A stretch of 64,000 bases of DNA from Hesseltinella vesiculosa (GCA_002104935.1 MCGT01000025.1:310001-374000); one strand, 5' to 3'; positions 1-13,192 are shown, counted from the stretch's first letter. Numbers and translations are program-made. The notes: generated from the sequence alone by a model not told the origin.

Positions 1-1409
1 TTTTGATTTTTGGCCAAGGAACACAGGTATGCATATCAGATTGTGAATGCTGGTCATTTAATGTCGAGGATGGGAAAATCACATGGCGCCCTTCCGTTAC
101 CATTGTTACTTTCAAGAAACAAAAAAATGGAGAGAAAAAAACAAAAGACACCTCCTGAAATTGGGCTGTTGGCCAATCAGAAGCTGGAGGTGGAGAATCA
201 AATGTTGGAGGTGGAATCCCACACAATTTGGCTGAGATTTGGAGGTGGTTGATCAAAAGCTGGAGGTGGGGTTTTTTTTTACCTTCGCTTTCCATATTGC
301 ATGATCCACTAAGAGCCGTGAATGAATTTTTTTAGCAGATAAACCAATCGGCGAACTGCAGTTTGGTGAATCGCAAGAAGAAAAAAAAGATGAGGGGATA
401 TAGAAGGGGAACTATTGGGTTTTTGAGAGGCTGGAATAAACTATGAATTGCTGGGTTTTGGATAGGTTGGAGAGCACTGGAGCCGTTAGGTTTTGGGCAG
501 GTTGGACAGCACTGGAGTTGCTGGCCTTTGGATGAAGATGTGCCAAAATTTGTCGTTTTTGAACTGCGAGCAAACTGGAGCTACTGGATTTTGGTTATTT
601 GGGTTGTCTTGGATTTGTTTGGATATTGGGCATTCGGATGCTTTGGAAAAGGTTGCACTTTGGACATTTGGATTGTGCAACTAACCCATAAAAATAAGCA
701 AATAAAAAACAAACGCCTTTTTAGCTACAAGAATTTTTTAGAGCAATTTTACACTGTGATATTTTATCAGTTTGCCTGGGGGGTCCCCTAGCAAAAATGG
801 CCGATATTTCATTTTTTTAAGCTGGTGAATCGGAAGAGTCAAAACGAAACTGAATGAAAGTTGGCTGGGCGACCTTCGCCAATCCACCTGGATATTTCAT
901 CACCATCATCATTCATGCATTTGCGTTCCCTTACAAAATTTCACGTCGATATGACCACTCATGAGTGCTGTGAGGTATCTTTTTTTTTTTTTTCAAAATG
1001 GAGATGTTGAAACTGGTGGTCGGATTCAATTTCCGCACCATGCCTTCCATTCGTGGCTAGTGGACCCACGGTAGCTAGTCATCAGCGAATACTAACCTCG
1101 ATATTAAAGTAATCCAAAAGCTAGTGTCACCATTTACAAACGGTTCCAATACTGGTAATCTTTTCTTTCGATGCCGTGCCTGTTTCAATGTCACTCTCCT
1201 CAGCTTGACTTGACAAAGCAATTCAAAAATGTCGATGCTTTGGAAGGAGCAAAATGGTTTCGCGCGCACTACAAAATAATTTGGCGGTTCGTCCGATTTG
1301 GTTTGCCTGCTATAAAAATGATTCAAGGCTTAAATAAACCTAGCTCGCACCTAATGATGGTGGAAACCTGGATAATATAAACATCATATGCTTTTTTAAC
1401 AAATAGGAT

Positions 1410-1442
<33 letters not shown>

Positions 1443-1913
1443 CATGTGATCCAGTTCGTCAAGGCACCGCAGGAAATCACCCTGAACAAAAAACAATGTA
1501 AATTTGGTTTGGTTCAGATGTCACACGGCGACGACAATGACAGTAAAATACCACCAAGACGGTGCGGCATTGAACTAGGATGTATTAAAATGCCTCCAAG
1601 CACGAGCGTGCGCCGAGATCAAGCTTCGGCCAATTAGCTCAAGAGCTTGCTATGGAGGAGAAAATCACGCATGAGTCTCTTAGCAACGGTGTTGAAGAGC
1701 CTGACATACAGTAGAAAACCATTGGAATCGAAAACTGGTCATGCGTTTTTGTCATTCAGCGGGTGAGCTATATACGACCGAACCCTTTTATTCATATTGC
1801 TAAATTTAGGTTGTAGCATTGGTAAGGTAGACGCTTAAAAAAAATAAGGATAAGAGGTGATTATATTTATTACGTATTTCTTATTTAGGAATGCGGGTGG
1901 GTGGCCATGGCTA
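1..1913. other. Gene-free, T-rich intergenic region
   Basis: I see no convincing gene here. Open frames are short, overlap on both strands and carry no recognisable domain. The DNA is rich in homopolymers, including a run of about 28 T around 1414-1441, and in imperfect short repeats: an AAGCTGGAGGTGG-type motif recurs between 180 and 270, and a ~36-bp motif lies at 445-540. It could be decayed repeat DNA or the far flank of a gene outside the window. Confidence 0.5.
445..540. repeat. Degenerate ~36-bp tandem repeat
   Basis: About two and a half imperfect copies of a unit built around TTGCTGGGTTTTGGATAGG / TTGGAGAGCACTGGAG follow one another (from about 445, 481 and 516). The copies differ by scattered substitutions. 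No function is evident. Confidence 0.45.
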
Positions 1914-3065
1914 CTACTGGCTATCGACGCGAAGGATAATCTTGCCAGTGACACGGTGGGTTTCAATGCGACGATGAGCCTCGGCCACATCTTGGAGAGC
2001 GATGATATTTTCCTTGGACACAAAAGGCTTGATTTTTTGGTCAGGAAACCATTTGGACATTGCCCAATCGTACTTATCGTCAGGCAAGGAGAGAATCATC
2101 TTGAATCGTCGAGCACCAAAGAGCTTGCGGCGGCCAATCCAGCCAACGGTGCCCAGCATGCCGCAAAAGCCTACGTGCTCAGACCCCATGTGTTCCGAAG
2201 GACCGACAGCCGTGGTGAAGACGCCATCGCGTTTGAGAATGTGCACCAGCTTGTTGTAGTATTTGTCGCCTCCGACCAAGTCAAAAAGTACATCGTACGT
2301 TTCAGTTTCAGTGGCCAGGTCATCCAAGGCAGCAGGGTCATTGTAGTCCACCACACGGTCAGCCCCAAGGCCTTTTACGAATTCAGCGTTTTTGCCGCTA
2401 CAGATCGCCACAACCTCTGCACCTATGGCCTTGCCTACTTGCACACCAAAGCAGCCAACACCTCCGGAGGCACCAATCACCAACACCTTGGGCACAGGCT
2501 CGCCAGGACGAGGAGGGTCAATGGACAAGGGCTTGTCGACGACCAGGGCTTGGATGGCGGTGATTAATGCTATACCGTAGGAAGCAGCTTCTTCAAACGA
2601 CAGGTAGTCAGGTTTCTTGGTGACAGCCTTGTCATTTTGGGTCAACAGCACGTATTCCGCATAGGTACCTTGGGGGCCAGACGGCAAGTGGACTTTTCCC
2701 ATGACAGCGTCGCCCACTTCAAAGTCGGTCACCTTGGTTCCTTTGGCAACCACCACACCTGCAAAGTCGCCCCCGAGAATGGCATTTTTCTTAACTGCAA
2801 ATGACATCAGGTTTCCTGCTCGTAACTTGGCATCCACTGGATTTACACCTGCAGCCTTGATAAAAAAAATCAAAATTAAAAAAAGGATTAGTCATAAGAC
2901 CTGTCATGTTTGTTACTGGATCAACACGAATTTTTTTACCTTGACTCTGACCAAGATATCCGTGGGTGCTTTGACTTGTGGGGTTGGCACTTGCTTGTAT
3001 TTGAGCACTTCTGGACCACCAAATTTCTCCAAGACGATGGCATTCATAGAAGTTGGCACAGACAT
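1914..3065 (-). CDS. Medium-chain dehydrogenase/reductase, quinone-oxidoreductase type (355 aa)
   Basis: NAD(P)H-dependent oxidoreductase of the MDR superfamily, of the quinone-reductase/zeta-crystallin/RTN4IP1-like branch. Exon 1 is 3065-2940, a GT-AG intron follows (2939-2856), and exon 2 is 2855-1914. The join reads ILVRVK|AAGVNPVD, which is the typical GroES-like segment. Further marks are GGDFAGVV, the cofactor-binding GASGGVGCFGVQ in the Rossmann domain and DVLFDLVGG. The structural and catalytic zinc ligands of classical alcohol dehydrogenases are absent, which favours quinone or enone reduction over alcohol oxidation. The substrate cannot be told. No targeting signal is obvious. The gene is transcribed away from the LMBRD2 gene, 185 bp between start codons. 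The start was chosen because MSVPTSMNAIVLEKFGGP matches the usual N-terminus. Confidence 0.88.
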
Positions 3066-3250
3066 GGTTGATTTGATTTGTAATAGGAAAGCGAAAGAAA
3101 AGATAAAAAAGAAGAAAAAGAGACTTATTTGATCGGCGGGCTTTTTTATCTTCCATCAATGCTTTTTTAGGTTCCGGATTTGGAATCGTTCGTCATCTGC
3201 ACCCTTTTTTTTTTTTCTTTCTGCTTCTTGATCGAGCGCTGTTGAAGACC
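3066..3250. promoter_or_regulatory. Compact divergent promoter region
   Basis: 185 bp separate the start codons of the oxidoreductase (minus) and the LMBRD2 gene (plus). Both promoters must lie here or within the genes. It contains A-rich and T-rich tracts near each start, a common arrangement at fungal promoters. No specific factor site was recognised. Confidence 0.4.
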
Positions 3251-6200
3251 ATGCAAGGCACCAGTTGGATTGCCCTCATCTTTACGATTGCCGTTCTTGC
3301 CGTTCTGGTCTACTTGACTGTATCCTATTACAGTAATTTCAAACGGCAGCCTTGGTACGTGTCGGCCGCTTGTCTTGTTGGATGGTTTTTTCCTTTTTGG
3401 ATTGTGGTGCTGCTTCCCATGGACATGGCGTCTGTAAGTCTATCTCATCTCTCCTACCTTTTCACTCCTCAACAACACCAGCTCACTCCTGATTGATGTT
3501 TAGACGCTCTATGATAAATGCCAAGGTGAATGTCGTGAACCTGTCACACTCGTCTCTTCGTCCTTTTTGTACGTTGCATGGCGAACCATTTATTGGACCT
3601 CGTTTTGCCTGACTTGGTAAGCGCGATGCTAAGAAAAAGCGAACTTCATTCTGACCTTGATCTCTCTTGCACAGGTTTTTGATACCGATGATGCAAGCGT
3701 ATACAAACACCGGTGAATTCCAAATCGTGAAGAAACTAAAATCGGCTCTGCAAGTCAATCTTCGCTTTTACTCAATCTACCTGGTGGTTGGTATCGTTGG
3801 CCTGGTATATCTTGTCTTCAAAGGTGGCTACACGACATGGTAAGCATACAGGCATTGTTTGGTCAAAAACACTGGATCTCTTTTTTTTTTCTTATCCAGG
3901 GCAAAATTGCAAAGCTTTGTCATGGCGATGGCAAACAGCTGGGGGCTCTTTTTGGTCATTATGTTCATGGGCTATGGTTTGGTGGCTGTGCCTCGCAATT
4001 TATGGTACAGCAGTATGTTGAAGCATCGAATGGATAGTTTGTGCAAAAAGGCTCCGAAACTCAAAGAAGATTGCATGGATAGCGAGCTGGAGTTTGACGA
4101 GTTGGCAAAGGCAAGTGGACAAAGAGGAAGGCACGATCACTGTGGATGATTTTCTCATCCACTCTTTGTTTTCAGACGATCAACACCATCTCCCACCGAC
4201 CCATTCGAAACGACCCTCACCTTCATCGCATGGTAGATCAAACTGTCCAGCGCTTCCCGTTTGTCAAGCACCCCAACTATGCCGATGCTGATCGCTCGGT
4301 GCCAGTGCCAGACGAAATCACGGAAGAGTACCTAGTGGATGTCAATCGCAAAATGATCTTGGCCGAGCGTATGAAGGAGAGGAGAATCGCGTAAGCCCTC
4401 CCCCCATAGGTTGGTCCCAGGTCTCTTACCTCTTTATTCTTCCCTGTAGGCTCTGGAACAACCTGTTGGCCGAGGCATTTTATTTGCAAGACATTGAAGC
4501 CAACCGAGGAAACACCGACAGGTAACGAGCAAATGTTGATGCAGCAGGCATTGACACATGCTTTTTTCTTTATTGTTATTATTTCATTAGACGTTTCCAT
4601 TCATCCCTCCGACCATTGCATGAACCATCCTTCTGGAAAGATCAGCTCCTGCGCCTTGGTAAGTCGGTGATTCCTATCACCGCCACCCCTTTTTTGTTCA
4701 GCATGCCAAGAAGAAATTTACAAAGAGTGTTTCCGTAGAATGGTGGTGGGTGATTGTGTTTCGATCCAGGGTGTACCGTGGACTATCACTGCTCGTTGCT
4801 GGCATCAGCATCTGTATGCTCTGGTCTGAGTTGACTTTCAATATCAAGTCGCCATTTGTGTCAATTGTAGGCCTGTCCATCAAGGCTTGCAGTCAAAACT
4901 ACAACTATGCGGCTATGGAGGTCATTCAATGGCTCACAGGAAAAGAGACATGCTCATTTTTTTCTTATTTTTATTTTTTTATGCAGGTGGTGTCCTTTCT
5001 CATCCTGGCCTGGATGTGTGCCTGTGTGTATACGTCTCTCTTCAAGGTGCGCTTCTTCAATCTTTACTTACTTATACCTCACCACCACACCGACCCAAAC
5101 AGCCTGCTCTGGTTCACCAGTTACATGTGCAAAATGATGCAAGTCATGGTTTTCTACTGCTTCAAGGCGAAACCTTCTCACCTCGATTTGAATGTAGGGC
5201 GCCTCTATGCTACAATTTTATCAACCTCCTTGGTGAAGGCGACAGTGACGACAGTGAGACTGTTTTTAGCAAAGTAAGGGAACGCATTAGCACGTTTAGC
5301 TTTTAACAAACTTGCTTTTCCAAAGTTTATGGGCAAAGCCAACCTGGTCCCTTTTCTTGGCAATATCTTCATTGACTGGTTCCCTGTAGTGATCTTGATT
5401 CCTGCATTATCGGCGTTTTTCCAGTCCCATTGGTTTGGTATGGGTTCTGCTGATTCGGCTGACGATGAAGAAGGTGGGAATCTGAATGTTGATGTGGCTG
5501 AAGGATTACAATTAATCAAGCAAGGTAAAAAAAAAAAAAAATAACTCGAGAGAGCAAGAGTGTTCTTGAACGCCGAACAGTCACCTAACACAGTTTCTTT
5601 TAGAGAGGCAAAACATAGAACGAACCCTATTGCAATATCCAGAACCTCCCTCTGGTATCCTTGGGCGTGTGCGCAATGCAATTGGAGTAAGTCAACCTCA
5701 ACACCGGCTTTGCGAAGAGTGCTAGCTTTCACTCACTCCCGCTCCTTTCATTTTTTTTTGACTTTCCTAGATCTACACATCGATACACAACAATGGCAGC
5801 CAGCCTAGACACCAGCGCGCTGGCCCTCCTCCTCCGTCACTCCCTGACGGCTACGTCGGAGCTCGTGCCAGCTCCCTGCGACAGGAACGCGATCAACGTC
5901 TAGACGCGATTCTCCGTGGCCAGCAAGATTCAGTATCGCAACCTTCTTCCCCCAATGAACATGTGCCGCTCAGCGTCAAATGGCAAACGTTCGGTGAGTC
6001 AGCCAAAGGACGCTTGGAACAATTCTTTGCAAACAAGGACGAGCCAGTAACGCTACCACAGGCCCAAAACCAGCCAGTGGAAGTGAACAACGATCCTCGG
6101 ACCCAATCTACCGGCACTGTCTCGGCACCACCCCCACCGCCTCCCAAATCTGACTCACCCTCACCACCTCTGGCTTCCTCACCACCCATCTCGCATCGTA

Positions 6201-6355
6201 CGTTTGGGCGGGTCACGCCAACATCACCCCGAAGTCTGTCACCACCTTCGTCTCGACCTACTTCTGGTCGTGTCCTTGGTCGCGTTCCCGCGTCGACCGC
6301 TTCCAACGGCAAAGCCTCACCTTTTGCCCGATTTGGTGACCATGCCCCATCCTGA
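3251..6355 (+). CDS. LMBR1 domain-containing protein 2 homologue (multi-pass membrane protein, 767 aa)
   Basis: Polytopic membrane protein of the LMBR1/LIMR family, closest to LMBRD2. I resolve 13 exons: 3251-3433, 3504-3616, 3675-3839, 3900-4110, 4176-4390, 4450-4521, 4591-4658, 4739-4920, 4987-5138, 5198-5273, 5326-5524, 5604-5686, 5771-6355. These sum to 2304 nt in frame. Hydrophobic helices occur at the N-terminus (WIALIFTIAVLAVLVYL) and throughout. Family hallmarks are MLWSELTF, the HHHTDPNSLL segment, APLCYNFINLL and, after the last helices, a cytosolic Pro/Ser-rich tail with a PPPPPP run. Two introns (4111-4175 and 5139-5197) have GC-AG ends with GCAAGT donors; skipping either breaks the conserved protein. 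Start: the in-frame ATG at 3251, since only a TTG lies upstream. Known animal LMBRD2 is linked to receptor signalling; the role in fungi is unknown. Confidence 0.9.
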
Positions 6356-6610
6356 TTCCCACTTTTCGCCCTTTGTAAATTCACCTATACATTATCGTCT
6401 ATTTTTTACCCCCTCTCTTTCGTCATTCTTTATGCTTTTTAATGGCAAGTGAAATATTATACAATATATTATCATTAGAACAGAATTCATTTCATTGCGT
6501 AAAAAAAAAAAATCCAATTGGGATGGCAAACACCGCGGTTAGAATCACGACCACCCTCCTACCCAGCTTGGCCGAGACACTTTGTACGCTGACGCGCGAT
6601 ATAATAAGCT

Positions 6611-8708
6611 TTATTCTTGCATGTTGACACCTTGCTCATCATAATACTTGTCTACAAGCTTGTTGGCGACTTCGAACAACTCGGGGTCAGGTGCAGGTGT
6701 TACCGAGGCCAGGGCATCCATCACATCAGGCGTAGTATCCATCACCTCTTTCCCGTTGGACACATGGTTCAGCAACAAGTCAATGTAGCCCAAGCCCAAA
6801 CGTATCAGACCTGCGTCCTGAGACTTCAAGAAGTGGAGGATCCCTAGTTTGCAAAGACTGGTGAGTATACGCAATCGTGCATCCCCAAGCTTTTTTTTTT
6901 TGGCCTACCTTTCAGAATGACACGGTGGTCCATGGCATCCATGTAGTTTTGTCCATGGTGCATGATGTTGAGCAGACACCTGGCTGCCTAAGTAAGGTAC
7001 AAAGTAGATGTTAGCAAAAGGGGGCGACGTTGGCTTGCCGTCACCTACCATTTCCCTAGAGTCAAAGTGGCCATTCTGGAGCAGATCCGTAAGGAGGGTG
7101 GTCAACTGGGGGCTAATGACATTTTCTGTCACAAAAGACCTTTGACTAAAGCAAGCGTGAGGCCAGATCGCGCCTAGTTTCCGAAGATTGCGCGAAAAAT
7201 TGCACTTACCAAGCTGTGATGTTGTTCATGACCCACAAAGCCTCGGTTTTCACAACTCTATGATAAAAAAAAAACGAGTCAGCCGACACGGATCCATACA
7301 GAATGTTGAATGCCGGGTGACCTCGTATCAGAACGTAACAAGCCCATAAGCTCAGGTAGGAACTGGGGTTGTTGCAGGAGTATTTCTACATGGTCGTCGG
7401 ATCCGTGGGCCAGACTGCCAAAGGTGCGCACAAATGGAAGCACAAGGGCATCTTGATCCTTCAGGGCATCCACCAATTTAAGCATAGGCGAGAGAAAGCC
7501 ACCATTGACAACTTTTTCTTGAAAAGCGCTTGAGCTTGCAGCCAAACAATTGATCACCCATGCGACATCCACGACAGTATCAGCCTAATGGAATAGAGTG
7601 CAGCCAAGAAACAGAACTATCAGTGCTGCTTAGGGGGTTCAACCAAATTACCATTTCTCGGTTCAAGCGGTGCAACAGGCGCTGATCAATGTTTGCATCT
7701 GAGAACACGCGAAGCTCGGATTCTTTCCCTTGTGCGAGGTTTGCTAGAGCAAAGCAAGCGGATTGAATGGTCTTGACGTCCTAATGACCAAGGAAATAAA
7801 AATCACCACTGTTAATATGAGCTTCAACTAACAGGCGGGCAGAAGGCTGGTGACTTGCATTGGAGTCCAGCATGCGGGCAAGTGGAGGAATGGCCCCGTT
7901 ATCACGGATCCTTGCTCGTACTTCATCGACCTCGGTTTCCATATTGCCGAGTTCTTCGCAGGCAATATTCCCAATGGTGTGGGCTGCCAGTTCTTTCAGG
8001 ATGGGATTATCGGATTCAAGCAGATGGATCATGAAAGGGACAGCCACAATGGATTTGGTCCAAAGGTCATATGGCCCAGCAGCGATATCTAAAAGCAAGA
8101 ATAAGGTTAAGTCCCAGTCGCGTAAAAAATAAAAAATAAAAAGCTACCTACTGGATATGGTTTGGACCACTTGCGTTTGCTCCTCGATGTCTGTGCCATT
8201 GAGCAGGTTCTGGGTAGGGAAATTAAAAAAAAAGTCAGGATCAAGGCTGGATGATTGTGCTGAGCCTACCGTCAGGATTTGCATACAGTCGCCTTGTGTG
8301 ATGTACTGGATAAGTGCTTCAGCTGGCTCCACGACAAACTTTCCCAAGGACTGAATGGCAATCATACGAGTTGTCTTGTTGTTGCTTCTTAAATCCTGCG
8401 CCAAGGCTTCAGTCTGCTCTTGGGTCAGGCGGTAATAAGGCTCAATGTCCACTACGGAAGACAGGGATATAAAGCTCTTTTTCACAGCAAAAGGCAAGCT
8501 TACGGTCGTGCTCAACAACGTCAATGTCGATAGCCTCCATTTCTTCCTGACGAGATAAGTGGCGAAATCGTTTAGCTGTAATCAGCTGCTCGCGATGTTT
8601 TTTGCGTAGCGTTTCATTGATGGCAATGCGGCGGCGCAAAAGCTCATCAGGCGTGCCGGATATACTGGTTCGTTTGTATAAATAGCGATGATTTAGTGGT
8701 GGAGGCAT
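6611..8708 (-). CDS. Divergent importin-alpha (karyopherin alpha) family protein
   Basis: Armadillo-repeat nuclear import adaptor or a divergent relative, about 520 aa in about ten exons. The N-terminus (exon 8708-8504) carries an importin-beta-binding-like basic helix, RRRIAINETLRKKHRE followed by AKRFR. ARM repeats follow: AHTIGNIACEE, QSACFALANLAQG, DVAWVINCLAASS, VVKTEALWVMNNIT, AARCLLNIMHHGQ and a C-terminal GLGYIDLLL. The conserved W and N positions of cargo-binding ARM repeats (WVINC, WVMNN) are present. One intron (7858-7781, minus) begins with GC (AAT|GCAAGT). The protein is more divergent than standard Srp1-type importin alpha, so it may be a specialised paralogue. Transcribed in the same direction as the RPC3 gene upstream, 141 bp away. 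Confidence 0.78.
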
Positions 8709-8849
8709 GATAATTGCAAGTAAAAAATAAATAAATGAATCAAAACGGAGGGAGCGAAAGAAAGGGTGGGAAAAAAAGAATGGCAGGTCGCATGATTTTT
8801 AGCAAAAAAAAAAAAAAAAAAAAAAAAAACAGGGTTTATTGTCGATGTA

Positions 8850-10966
8850 TTAAAAGTCACGCAAGATCAACAGCATCAAATCTAGTCTAGATTTTGAGGT
8901 TTCCAGGCGTTCCAGTAGCTTGTTCATGTACTCCAAGTTGGCCTTGTCATGGTCATTGAGCAGGTCCATGTTTGCCTTTACGTCTTCACGTTCCAGTTTT
9001 TCCAAAAGTGCCCGACGCAGGCTCAGCTCGTGCTTCTTGCGCTGCTGCAAGTTGGTGATGGTGCGGTACACATCGGTGAGGAGTTCCTTGTAGCACTTTT
9101 CCTGGTGCACATACCACAGATGAAAGGACCGGCCGGGAGCGCGATCGGCGGACTTGGGAACTTCTTGGATATCCACAAATCCGTGCAGGGTCAGCTGGGC
9201 TAGCTTTTCCCGGGTGTCCTTGGGCGGCAGCATTGCAAGCTTCTGCACTTGATTCTCGTCCAGTTTTCCCTTTTCCATCAGGATCCGGGCAATGCGGCAG
9301 GTAGCTACGCCTAGTCGTTCGCTCAGCAAGGATTCTAACACGCGGCGCTTCATGGTCTTGCGCAGCTTGCCGAGGTTGATCGTGTACTGATTAGCACCCG
9401 CGCCGTCCTTGGTTTTGACAAAACCGGCTGTATCGGTTTGCAGCAATGTGATGTAGCCTCGGACAATGTCTTGCATCCCAGGCTTGTGATGTTGGTTCAT
9501 GCTATCGTGTTGCAACACAATGTCACCTCGTTCCACCAGATCGGCCGGTAAAAGGTTGGCAATATGCAAAGGCGTTGCTGAAGCTGCAAGAGACCGAAAA
9601 CGTTAGCTGACACTTTTTCAGCAATGCAGATGTCTAAAAAAAAACTTACGGGTATCATCTTCATGCAAAGCTTTCATTGAGTTCTTGCCATGCTCAAAAA
9701 ATGCCTTCACCACTTGGCCAGCAGTGCGGTTAATGCGATCAGTAGCAAAATCCACAACCAGCTGTGATAAAAGAGAGGTGAGGACCCTGGGAGCTCATTC
9801 GCAATGATGCTTACTTCGTTGCGGAAGATCATGTTGTATTTTTCGTAATTGACCACGAAAAACACGTGTTCATCTACTTCCTTTAGTTCCTGCTTTCGGG
9901 ACCCATCCATGGCGAATTTCTTCATTGATACATCAAAAAAACATGTCAGCTACCTTGGTGATGCAATGTCATTGTCGTGGGTATACCTTTGTTTGCGCAT
10001 TCAGAGGATCGGCGGCTTTGCGTTTCTATGTGATAAAGAAGGTGTGGATGAGACACCTGACGTAAGACAGTGGATGGAAACGTACCATGCCAACCATTTC
10101 ATCGACATTCAGCTCAGCTTCTACGGACGCAATCGCTGCTTGCTTGATAGCCAACAGCTCTTTGGCGGTGGTGATGGTGTATTTTTCGGTTTCGCGCTCT
10201 TCGGCCTCTAGCAACCGGTCGACCACCGATCGGCTGTGCTCAGGCAATACAGGAATCAGGTATCGGTCGTTGGCCATCTTGGTAAAGGCGGTCACGTAGG
10301 CTTCCCATTCTTGGAAAGAGAGGGGATCAGTTTCTCAGCAAGCTTCCCAATCCTATTTCCTTGTTCTACTTACTGTCATAGTCTAAAGCAAGGGTAGCCT
10401 TCAATCCATCCAATGTCATTCGACCATTTAGGAAAATTTGGTTGACGATGTCTTGGCCCTGATTGCATGGAAAAAAAAAAAAAAAAAAAAGAGGTCAAAA
10501 AAACGAGATCTTGAGATCGCTTTGATTTTTTTTTAGTCTGTTCGGCTGCGTCATGGTTACCTCTTCACCAAAAGTGTCATTGGTCAATTGCAAGATGGAG
10601 CCCATGCGTAGTCGCATCAAGATCTTGGTGGCATCAATCACGTAGTAGGTAAGTTCGCGTGCTGTCAAGCTGGTGATGGGTTCAGTAAAGTAACAGAGAC
10701 CATGCTGTATCAACACGGTCAGCGATTCACGTACTTGGCGTCGATTGAGGTTGGTGAAGCGTACAATCTCGCCCAACGGCATACGCCCTTTGATCAAGAG
10801 CTGATAGGTCACTTCCTGATTGATGAAAATAAAAAATTAGCCACCTGCTTTTCTCTGCATCTGCCAAGCTGCGAATCCAGATGTCAACAATCATTTCGCT
10901 TACCGAGGGGAAGATCCCAAACTCCTCTTCAACGATTTCTTTACATAAACGAGCTTCTACAGACAT
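8850..10966 (-). CDS. RPC82: RNA polymerase III subunit RPC3 (C82/RPC82)
   Basis: Subunit of the RPC3-RPC6-RPC7 initiation subcomplex of nuclear RNA polymerase III. It is built from winged-helix domains. Exon 1 encodes MSVEARLCKEIVEEEFG. The first winged helix holds LGEIVRFTNLNRRQVRESL and LIQHGLCYF. Later exons hold the YLIPVLPEHSR stretch and the long last exon (about 9590-8850) with GFVKTKDGAGANQY, the winged-helix MEKGKLDENQVQKLAML and a coiled-coil C-terminus ending LMLLILRDF. Order and C-terminal sequence are typical of RPC82/POLR3C. It has seven or more exons with GT-AG introns. The start was taken as the first ATG of the open frame giving the family N-terminus. Confidence 0.88.
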
Positions 10967-11298
10967 TGGGCGTCAGGCCACAGTGTAAATTATGAGGATG
11001 GGAAGAAAGCAAACTTTTTTTTTTCTGAGCCACTTGCCGCATTTTTTTCAGGTCATGACTTCCAAAAGCGGAAACTGCCACCAAAAAATCACCACGGGCC
11101 AAAATGGTCAGTTTCGCTCCGTTTTGGTCTTGTCATCTTATCTCACTGGTATTCGCTGTCTTCCTGCTTTGATGTTCCCATGTTGCATTCAGAGGCTGCA
11201 AGCCGTACCTTTTTTTTCTGAGGTCCCTCGCCATGACCGCCAATGGTTCCACCCACGTCCACATCCTCAAAAAATGGATCAGTGGATGCATCCAAAAA
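10967..11298. other. Short intergenic spacer upstream of RPC82
   Basis: Contains the presumed RPC82 promoter and the left flank of the mobile element. No gene was seen. Confidence 0.4.
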
Positions 11299-11384
11299 AG
11301 CGACAGCGTCCTTTCTAAAAAAGGAGGTTCAGAAAATTCACGGATATAAACATGACACAGGGCTTGAAATCGCCCAATAAAATG
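11299..11384 (+). repeat. Left terminal inverted repeat of the MULE
   Basis: The core begins GGAGGTTCAG at 11323 and runs through CGCCCAATAAAAT. It pairs with 17494-17555 in inverted orientation, with the first 24 nt identical and about 17 of the next 25 matching. The outer AGCGAC at 11299-11304 matches GTCGCT at 17574-17579 with equal 18-bp spacing. Confidence 0.8.
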
Positions 11385-13192
11385 AATTCTATGTTTTTGT
11401 AGCTCTAATCTAGCATCACCCAAGCCTGGATGCAAAATGGAAGACGGGAGGCCCTTCTTATTCTGTTCCTTTGTTAATGTACACCAGATTTTTTTTGAGA
11501 TGTGAAATGTTATTTTTGACTGCTGACCCAATCGAACAAACCGCTGAAATTTTCAAATGCGCGAACAAGCAAAATCAAGTGCGTGCGAATTCATTTAAGT
11601 GCATATTTGCTAGCCTAGTCGTTCTTCTCTGCGCTGCCTGACACGGCAATACAACCCGATCGCGCCAATTTTTGACCTCGAGTATTGCATCCCAGTGATT
11701 TATGTTTGGCTTATATGACGTGAGCTTTTCTTGGCACTCACCCACCTGATGAAAACTTTAGCTGCTCCAGCTACAGTAAAATAAACATGAGCCAGCTGCC
11801 TGCCTCAATTGGCCACGCTCTGCCAGCTAAATTTGGTCGCCGCCCGTTACTCTCAAAACGTTGTAGGAAGTGGCTGGTGAATGATAGGACAAGGTGCTGT
11901 GTTATCAGATTGACACCAAAACCTGCAAATAACCAGTGTCCAATATGGACTACGGGTTAGCAAAATAATAACCGGTTATGAATTAGATGGTGCAGGCTAG
12001 GGCTGTCATCAAAGTTGCGTCATCTTGGCAAAACAGCTGGGCATCCCTGTTTTACGGCGTTTCTATATTGACATCAACGTGTTTACAGGGCTTGCGCTTG
12101 TTACCACAGCCATTTCTCATGAAATATTAGCTTCGTGCAAAATTTGGGGTCAATCTGTTGAAGAAGTCACTTTTTTGACCAGATCGCCTGGGCAACCTTT
12201 GGCCATCCTAAAAATAAAAGATACCGCTTTCATTACTTTGTGAGAATGGATCGAGCTGAAATTTTCCATGAGTGTAGTTCCATGCGAAGACTATCGTTAC
12301 TGAAAAATCCAAGTCAATAGATCAGGCCACCCAGCCAACTCGTTGCGACCTTTCGATTTTCTTGTCCGATTCTCCAGCTAAAAAACGATCAAAAAACAAA
12401 AAAAATAAAATAAAACCCCACCAGCCAATATTCAGATTCCGACCTCGTTGCTTGCGGTAATCTTTACAGGTATTTCAATAGTGAGAGATTCAGAATGGTT
12501 GTGGTTTATGAAGTTGCCAGATAATATTGATATTTTCGATCGCCTGCATTTGGTGAAACTCGGCCAGTGCTACGACGCACAATCTCTGTGCTTGAATTCA
12601 TTCCATCTCCACTACACCTTGCGCGTTCATTTCTTTACACATTTTTCATCTCTTGAGGTAATGTGTCTTTTACTCTAGCAAATGTCAAAGAAAAGTTGAG
12701 GAGAAAAAGCCAGTCAATGCACACAAGCCACCGCTGTGATTTGATTGGTCGCTGGCGAAAAAGTTTTTTTTGTTTACTTGCTTCTTGAGCCTCGACTGTT
12801 TTCTTTTCTTTTTCTTCAGGGTTACCCTACTTTGCTGCTGTTTTTTTTCGTTTTCTGATTACTGAGATGCTCTTCCTCATTGCTGCTGTTTTTTTGCCAG
12901 TACTGTTCTTCCGCCAGTACTGGCGCATTGTGCTCTAGCTTGAGCGTCTGGCTCGCTCGACCACCCCTTTGATCACCCCACCACCCGTTCCCGCTCTCCT
13001 CGATGCCGCACCTGCATCTTCACCTTCCCCACTGGCCACCGTGGGTGAAGTTTCCGAGAACTTTGCCAGTGACTTTGCGCTTGGCCTTTGTGCCATGGCT
13101 GCCGTCCTGGCATGTTATGTTCTGCTTTGGGGTGTTGTTCGTTTGGATCTTTTTGGCCAGATCACTTTTTTTTATTTTGGCTCATAATCGCA
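11385..13192. other. Non-coding left arm of the MULE
   Basis: About 1.8 kb inside the element without a convincing gene. A stretch at 11566-11643 is repeated in inverted orientation at 51393-51468, marking it as subterminal element sequence. Between 12867 and 13190 there are short frames encoding hydrophobic peptides (for example one beginning MLFLIAAVFLPVLFF at 12867), which could be an upstream exon of the next gene or chance. Confidence 0.5.

Noticed and set aside
493..791. Open frames within the degenerate repeats at the left edge
   Set aside because: Trp/Gly/Leu-rich translations of a decaying tandem repeat in several frames; no start context or domain.
1857..2567. 236-residue open frame on the plus strand
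   Set aside because: Antisense shadow of the oxidoreductase gene; no domain, and the minus-strand protein is clearly real.
12025..12678. Two short plus-strand frames in the MULE left arm
   Set aside because: No similarity, poor start context and A/T-rich surroundings; more likely non-coding element DNA.
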